The translations under genes and the position numbers were made by a program. Below, in pieces: positions 58,552 to 64,000 of a DNA stretch of 64,000 nucleotides. The number at the start of each line of letters is the position of its first letter. Position 1 is the first letter of the stretch. The notes below the pieces were generated by a model. That model did not search any database. It had not been told where the DNA came from and saw nothing but the letters and a program-made list of their open reading frames with translations. Source of the DNA: an uncultured Flavobacteriaceae bacterium (GTDB lineage Bacteria; Bacteroidota; Bacteroidia; Flavobacteriales; Flavobacteriaceae); the NCBI GenBank assembly GCA_943787295.1, contig CALSLW010000002.1, positions 586,189-650,188 of the forward strand. The letters run 5' to 3'.

Positions 58552-60331
58552 GAGAAAAAACTTGGAACATTATATTTTCAAAAATACCTTGAATCTCCCA
58601 TTTAGCATCATCATTTCCATTTTTGAAATCTCTAACTAATTCTGTCCAGTGCATCTTATCTGCACCATTAAATGAAGTCGATATTATTCTTCCTTTATCT
58701 TGTTCTGAAATACCTCTTGAGAGTAATCTCGCTGTCATTTCATCTAGAAGATCATCAACATCCTCATGGTTATCATAAGTGAATAAATAATCCATTTTAT
58801 CACATGTTATATTATAGTTATCTTCCAACCATAACCCCCATTTACAAGCAGCTTCTACTGTATCTATTTTGTTTTTAAGGGTAACACTATTAATCCAAAA
58901 TAAATCATAAACAGGTTTTTGATAAAATGGTGGCCATCCAGAAACACTTGGGGGAAGACCAAGATTCATTGCTTGGTTATTTAATGTCCATTCGAATGAA
59001 TTTAGAATATAAAATTTTAATGTGTCTGGATTTGATAACCTATCTGGAATTGAAAAACTCCCATTGTTTTCTTGTTCCTGCTGATAGTTTCTTATTACTC
59101 CGTTTAAAATATCTAATTCTTTGAAGATTCCAAAAACATAATCAAAGGGAGACTTTATTATACTGTAAAAGTTTGATTCATCAAAAAAATGTTTACTTTT
59201 TAAAAGAACTTTTAACGTATCTGCTAAACTATAGTTAGAGTTTTCGAAAACTTCTGACAATGGAACAATAATATTTTGTTCTATCTCCTCAGTAACTACT
59301 GGATTTACAAAAAACTGATATAATCTTCTAGAGATATAGAGTTTAGTTTGTTCAGGATAAAATAACATCTCTACAAATTCCCTCAATTCTTCAATCATTC
59401 CATCTGGAGTATCTCTCCCTGGGATTTTTCTATTTCCATAAAATGATGAAAACTGTTTATCCCCAGTATCATGATTCCACCTATCTACATTATATGTTAT
59501 TTCTCTATTTTCATGTACAGATTCCCATCTTACACTATATCCAACCAATAATCTCGCTGCTTCACTTACATCATCTTCCGTAAACATAGAAAAAGGTCTT
59601 TTACCTACAGTAAAGAGTTCTTGAACCTCTCTTGCGTAATTTTCATCAGGTGTATCCTTATTACTAGATGCAAGATTAAGGTATATTAACATCGATGGAT
59701 TAACAGTTATATTAAAAACAAATTCTTTATAACTAGTAAAACAGGAGTCAAAAATAAGCTTGTAATAACTCCACAATCCCTTGTTATCTGCACCTTGTCC
59801 ACCATCTGTTGGAACTAAATTATGTAGAAATAAAAAAATCTTCCAATGAATTGAAGTATCTTGATTATAAATATTCATAAACATATGTTTTTGAATACAT
59901 TGCCTTCTTACCCAATCACCATTTTCCCACTCATCATTTTCGTTCCTTTGAGTGGAAGCATTGTTGACAAATGTCTCTCCAGGTAAAACATCATCTCGAC
60001 CATAAATTGTATTCCATTCTTCATTACTTCTTTCATAGTAGTAATTATTTGTTGGTTCCTCAAGAGTTTCAGATGAAAAAATCTTCTCAAAAATTTGATC
60101 AAAATTCAATTCCTCTAAGTCATCTAAGTGTCTTTTACTAACACCAACCAAAGACCTTCTTAAAAGATGACATTTCTCTCGATAACTCAAATCACTGTCA
60201 TAAGGGTCTAAACTATATGTTGAAACCCTTTTTCTAGTATTCTCTTTTTGATTTAATAGTTTTTCAAAATCAATATCTTCTTTGAAAAATTGTTTTACTA
60301 GATCAATTGCTGGCTTAGTTTCTTTTGTCAT
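58529..60331 (-). CDS. DUF1800 family protein
   Basis: CHLLRRSLVGVSKRHLDDL; NYAREVQELFTVG; MNLGLPPSVSGWPPF. Confidence 0.92.
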   Translation of the reverse strand: MTKETKPAIDLVKQFFKEDIDFEKLLNQKENTRKRVSTYSLDPYDSDLSYREKCHLLRRSLVGVSKRHLDDLEELNFDQIFEKIFSSETLEEPTNNYYYERSNEEWNTIYGRDDVLPGETFVNNASTQRNENDEWENGDWVRRQCIQKHMFMNIYNQDTSIHWKIFLFLHNLVPTDGGQGADNKGLWSYYKLIFDSCFTSYKEFVFNITVNPSMLIYLNLASSNKDTPDENYAREVQELFTVGKRPFSMFTEDDVSEAARLLVGYSVRWESVHENREITYNVDRWNHDTGDKQFSSFYGNRKIPGRDTPDGMIEELREFVEMLFYPEQTKLYISRRLYQFFVNPVVTEEIEQNIIVPLSEVFENSNYSLADTLKVLLKSKHFFDESNFYSIIKSPFDYVFGIFKELDILNGVIRNYQQEQENNGSFSIPDRLSNPDTLKFYILNSFEWTLNNQAMNLGLPPSVSGWPPFYQKPVYDLFWINSVTLKNKIDTVEAACKWGLWLEDNYNITCDKMDYLFTYDNHEDVDDLLDEMTARLLSRGISEQDKGRIISTSFNGADKMHWTELVRDFKNGNDDAKWEIQGIFENIMFQVFSLGEYNLY

Positions 60332-60496
60332 CTGGAACTTTTAGCATTTAAAAAATGAGTACTTAATATTATCTTCAATATAATAATAAAATAGCCAACA
60401 ATCTTAGTTCGTCTTTTTTCACTATTTATACAAACTCTGACTTCCTACACCAAGGCATCAAGCGTCTCCTTCATAAGATCCCTTACCTCAGCTTTT

Positions 60497-60589
60497 ATGC
60501 CGAAGGGGTATCAAACAAAAAAATGTCCTAAGTGTTTTGGTGGTATTATTAAGGAGGATGAACAAGGGATAATCATTATTGCAGATTAG
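60497..60589 (+). CDS. 30-aa CxxC peptide ORF (possible fragment)
   Basis: MPKGYQTKKCPKCFGGIIKEDEQGIIIIAD*. Confidence 0.25.
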   Translation: MPKGYQTKKCPKCFGGIIKEDEQGIIIIAD

Positions 60590-60632
60590 CGTTATCGAAC
60601 CAGAGTTCTATTGTTTTCTATAATAGGTTGTA

Positions 60633-61415
60633 AGGAATGGGCACATTAGCAGAGCCAAAGAAATCATCCCTTACTTGGATCGTCGATTTCAGTACGATAT
60701 TATTTTAAGTGGACCAAAAAATAACCTAGACTTAGGATACCCTGTCAAACACCATTTTAGGGGATTAACTCTTCATTATGATAAATCTGGAGCGATTCAT
60801 TGGAGAAAGACTTTGTTTAAGAATAACCTGTTTCAATTTATTCGTGATGTATTTTCCCTTCAATTACAAGAGTATGATTTAGTCATCACCGATTTTGAAC
60901 CTGTTTCCGCTTGGGCATGTAAACTAAGAGGGGTACTTTCTATTGGGATTAGCAATCAAGTTTCTTTGTGGCAAAAAAAAGTACCTAAACCCAAGAAAAA
61001 GTTTCGCAATTCATTAAATTATCTTCAAAAATTTGCTCCAACTGATATTGCCTATGGGTTTCATTATCAAAAGTTCAGCAAAAACATATTTCTTCCAATC
61101 ATAAGAACCAAATTAAGGGAGATCAATACTTCGAATGGTGGTGGAATAGTGGTCTATCTACCGGCCTATGACCTCAAAAATATTTTGGACATTTTATCCT
61201 TATTTCCTCAGGTAAAATGGAATGTCTTTTCAAAAGAAGTAAAAGAAAAAATAATCAAGGGGTCAATAAAATACAATCCAATAAACGAAGAACATTTTAT
61301 CAATGCGATGGAACAATGTGATGGAGTAATTACAAATGCAGGATTTGCTACCACTTCAGAAGCATTGTTTCTTGGAAAACCCTTACTCACGATTCCAATG
61401 CTGGGTCATGTCTAG
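60633..61415 (+). pseudogene. Glycosyltransferase (UDP-GlcNAc:LPS transferase-like), truncated at both ends
   Basis: In-frame NGHISRAKEIIPYLDRRFQYD upstream of the called start, with stop just before it; ends IPMLGHV* where the family would continue past GFATTSEALFLGKPLLTIP. Confidence 0.65.
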
Positions 61416-61495
61416 AAAGCAATACTGCATTTCTACCGCGCACTTGTTCTATAAATCATTTAGAGTGTAAATTTATTAATGCTTAAATAAAAATC

Positions 61496-61756
61496 ATGAA
61501 AACTAATTTTTTATTTGAACTTGAATTTGCAAAAGCCTACCCTGCTTTCACAAGTAACTTGAGCAAGGTTGCGCCTAATTTGACTTCCAGAGAAATTAAG
61601 ATTAGTATGTATTTAAGATTGAACTATGATTCAAAACAAATACAAAGCCAATTAGAAATTTCTCATAGCACATACTTTAATGCTTGCTCTAGTATAAGAA
61701 AAAAACTCAAGCTCAAAAGAAATGAAAATCTTACCAATAAATTATTAGCTCTTTAA
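61496..61756 (+). CDS. LuxR/GerE-like HTH DNA-binding protein
   Basis: LTSREIKISMYLRLNYDSKQIQSQLEISHSTYFNACSSIRKKLKL. Confidence 0.65.
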   Translation: MKTNFLFELEFAKAYPAFTSNLSKVAPNLTSREIKISMYLRLNYDSKQIQSQLEISHSTYFNACSSIRKKLKLKRNENLTNKLLAL

Positions 61757-61938
61757 ATGACCTGATTAGATAAGTCTAATTATTTCATTAAAGTATTATT
61801 AAACAAAGCTGCAACTAATTCAGCTTACCAGTGGAAATGGTTTATGAAAGTTTCTCATAGTATTTGCTCCAATTTAATATCAAGTTTAAGGCATAATAAG
61901 GGGCTTAGTCGAAATGTAACCTTTTTAAATTTTGTTTT

Positions 61939-62701
61939 ATGTCCTTAATCAGCAATATCCAACATTATAAATCAAAAAATAGGATTCTTTTTTGTGTACT
62001 GTTTTATTATTTCAAGCTTTAGTCTATCTGCCCAAACCTCTACTACAGTAACCCTAACTGATACAGACACAGACAATCTTTTGTCAGCATCTGATACGGT
62101 TACAATAACTGCAACCTTTAGTGAAGCGATGATAGCAACTCCTACTATTACTATTTCAAATTCTCAGAATACACCAGTAGATCAGCGTGAAATGTATTCT
62201 GCTGGTTACGGTTTTGGCGGGGGTACTGATTATGATGAAACAGCTTATTCAGACCCTAGTGGGGATTGGAAAAAAATTTATAATTCGAATTCTTTTTATG
62301 ATTTAACAGAGGACCTTATGACTATTAGTTCAAGCGGTAATAAACTAATTTACGCTAGAGATGAAAGAATAAATGGAAGTATGAATGGTAGTGTTGTGAT
62401 TTTAGATAAAGAAAATGGTCAATACTCTCTTACGACAACTTTAACATCTGGTTTTACTGATTTACATCATAAATTTGGTCAATCGTTTGTGCTTAGCAAA
62501 GACGAACAAACATTGGTCATTTTAGATGCTAGGGGAAGAATGTGGGTCTATGACATTAATCCTAATACAAATGCTGTATCATTAATTCAATATGATTATT
62601 CTAATGATATTAACGGTTTAAATAATGGTAATAATGATGGTAGCACCACACCGCAGATGTCAATGAGTGACGATAAAACAATTATAGTTTTAAAACGATA
62701 G
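61939..62701 (+). pseudogene. Secreted Ig-like/beta-propeller protein, frameshifted at 5' end and truncated
   Basis: TVTLTDTDTDNLLSASDTVTITATFSEAMIATPTITISN; ATG at 61939 (MSLISNIQHYKSKNRILFCVLFYYFKL*) is out of frame with FIISSFSLSAQTSTTVT. Confidence 0.5.
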
Positions 62702-62928
62702 AAAATGTTTTCTATTAAAATAGATTTAGATCTCACTATTCTGAGTTTAGCTATTGTTTTTCCTTTAGTTTTTTCAATCACAAGCGGTAAAGTAATTTAC
62801 AGTTAGTTCTCACTTTCTCTACTTAATCAAATGTCCTTAATAAAACAAGCTTTTCAAGCTGGTATACGACCTCAAGTCGAAGAAAAACCATAGTATTGTA
62901 AAAAAGAAAAAGAATTTTTTTGCTTGCA

Positions 62929-64000
62929 ATGAAAAAAAAAGGTTTCACCATTCTCTTATTATTTTCCTTTTTCACCTATGCTCAGGACAGTTTTCGTCCG
63001 CCCTTAGTCGATGAAAAGGAGTTCGATATTGATGGGCGATTAGAAGAAGACATTTGGAAAACAGCAACCCAAGTCCCTTTTGACATAGAGTTTAATCCAG
63101 CGAATAATCAACCAGCTCAAAAAGAGACCACTGCTTATATCGCTTATTCCAGTACCCATGTTTTTATAGGGGTCTATGCAAAGCATGACCCAAAAGCCAT
63201 TCGAGCATCAATACGCCCTCGCGATGATCGAAACATTTGGAATGACGATGTGGTATTAGTGCGATTAGATCCTTACGCCGATGCGAGATTTAACATTGGT
63301 TTAGCGGTAAATGCATTGGGGAGTCAATTTGATGTAAAACAAATCAATGCATTAAGTGACGAACAACGCTATGACAGTTCTTTTAATGTAAATTTTGAAT
63401 CCAAAGGGGTTATCGTTGAAGATGGATATCAAGTTGAAATGAAAATCCCCTTTGCAGAAATTCCCTTCCCTAATGGGACAGACCAAATGTGGCGCGTAAA
63501 TTTTTATCGCCGCTATGTTGAAAATGGGAATGACATAGAGGTAAGCAGCCAAATTCGCGACCGCAACAACAGTTGTATCGTTTGTCAAACCACCGATCGC
63601 CTTTTCTTTAAAAATATCAAAATTGAGAAACGAAAAGAGTTATTACCCTATCTATCGAGTAATATTCAAGGCGAAAGACAAACGCCAACAGCCTCAATCG
63701 ATTATAGAAATTTGAAAGCAAAGATTGGCCTTGGCCTTAATCTCGACCTCAATAAAAACACCAGTTGGGAAGTCACGATAAACCCAGATTTTTCTCAAGT
63801 CGAGGCAGATGTTACTCAGATTGACGTCAACTCTTCTTTCTCACTACAATACCCAGAACGTCGCCCGTTTTTTAATCGCGGGACAGACCTGGTCAATTTC
63901 GCCGATGGCGCTTTTTATTCTCGTTCGATTGTCAACCCTTCTGTGGCATCAAAAATCCTTAGCCAAGGGCGAAAATCCCGCCTCTTTTTATTAAATGCAT
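62929..64000 (+). CDS. DUF5916 / carbohydrate-binding family 9-like outer-membrane protein, truncated by window end
   Basis: Read by eye: MKKKGFTILLLFSFFTYAQDSFRPPLVDEKEFDIDGRLEEDIWKTATQVPFDIEFNP...WNDDVVLVRLDPYADARFNIGLAVN...NPDFSQVEADVTQIDVNSSFSLQYPERRPFF; no stop to 64000. Confidence 0.88.
   Translation, partial: MKKKGFTILLLFSFFTYAQDSFRPPLVDEKEFDIDGRLEEDIWKTATQVPFDIEFNPANNQPAQKETTAYIAYSSTHVFIGVYAKHDPKAIRASIRPRDDRNIWNDDVVLVRLDPYADARFNIGLAVNALGSQFDVKQINALSDEQRYDSSFNVNFESKGVIVEDGYQVEMKIPFAEIPFPNGTDQMWRVNFYRRYVENGNDIEVSSQIRDRNNSCIVCQTTDRLFFKNIKIEKRKELLPYLSSNIQGERQTPTASIDYRNLKAKIGLGLNLDLNKNTSWEVTINPDFSQVEADVTQIDVNSSFSLQYPERRPFFNRGTDLVNFADGAFYSRSIVNPSVASKILSQGRKSRLFLLNA

Noticed and set aside
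58927-60102. ORFs 58927-59124 (+) and 59908-60102 (-) within DUF1800
   Set aside because: Alternate-frame or antisense to a clear family gene.

Overview
This 64 kb window is AT-rich DNA of Bacteroidota/Flavobacteriia type. Evidence for the lineage is a T9SS type B C-terminal domain, PorP/SprF, DUF1800/DUF1501 and SMP-30 lipoproteins. (1) About half the window (6721-39152, minus strand) appears to be one giant secreted repeat protein gene of about 32.4 kb. It is broken in the ORF track into five main pieces by single-base insertions. It is followed by PorP/SprF and a SPOR+OmpA protein, giving a putative ~36 kb operon. The giant protein is built from ~130-aa DUF7507/DUF11-like repeats with 'SDDGDDxDGNTxDDPT' linkers. 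Inserted among them are TSP3 repeats, three C-type-lectin-like domains, three CBM-like jelly rolls and one phage-type cupredoxin-like domain. A 4734-bp higher-order tandem repeat (copies A, B and partial C) lies within it. Copy A carries a dense cluster of insertion errors that looks like unpolished long-read consensus. (2) At 41977-51208 a tRNA(CAT) gene starts a tandemly accreted island with no visible integrase. The tRNA 3' end core recurs at 51195 exactly and at 48058 as a 10/14 match. Each of the two units ends in the same module: an Xis-like HTH gene, a 64-aa ORF, a conserved hairpin and GTACCC iterons with conserved spacing to the att core. (3) 51.4-54.9 kb holds a mini-HUH Rep-like gene and single-gene 'cassettes' with shared leaders and intergenic blocks, plus a helically phased A-tract array. 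(4) The rest is a DUF1800/DUF1501 T9SS pair, a Rieske protein, truncated genes and the start of a DUF5916/CBM9-like protein. All family calls come from reading motifs; no searches were run.
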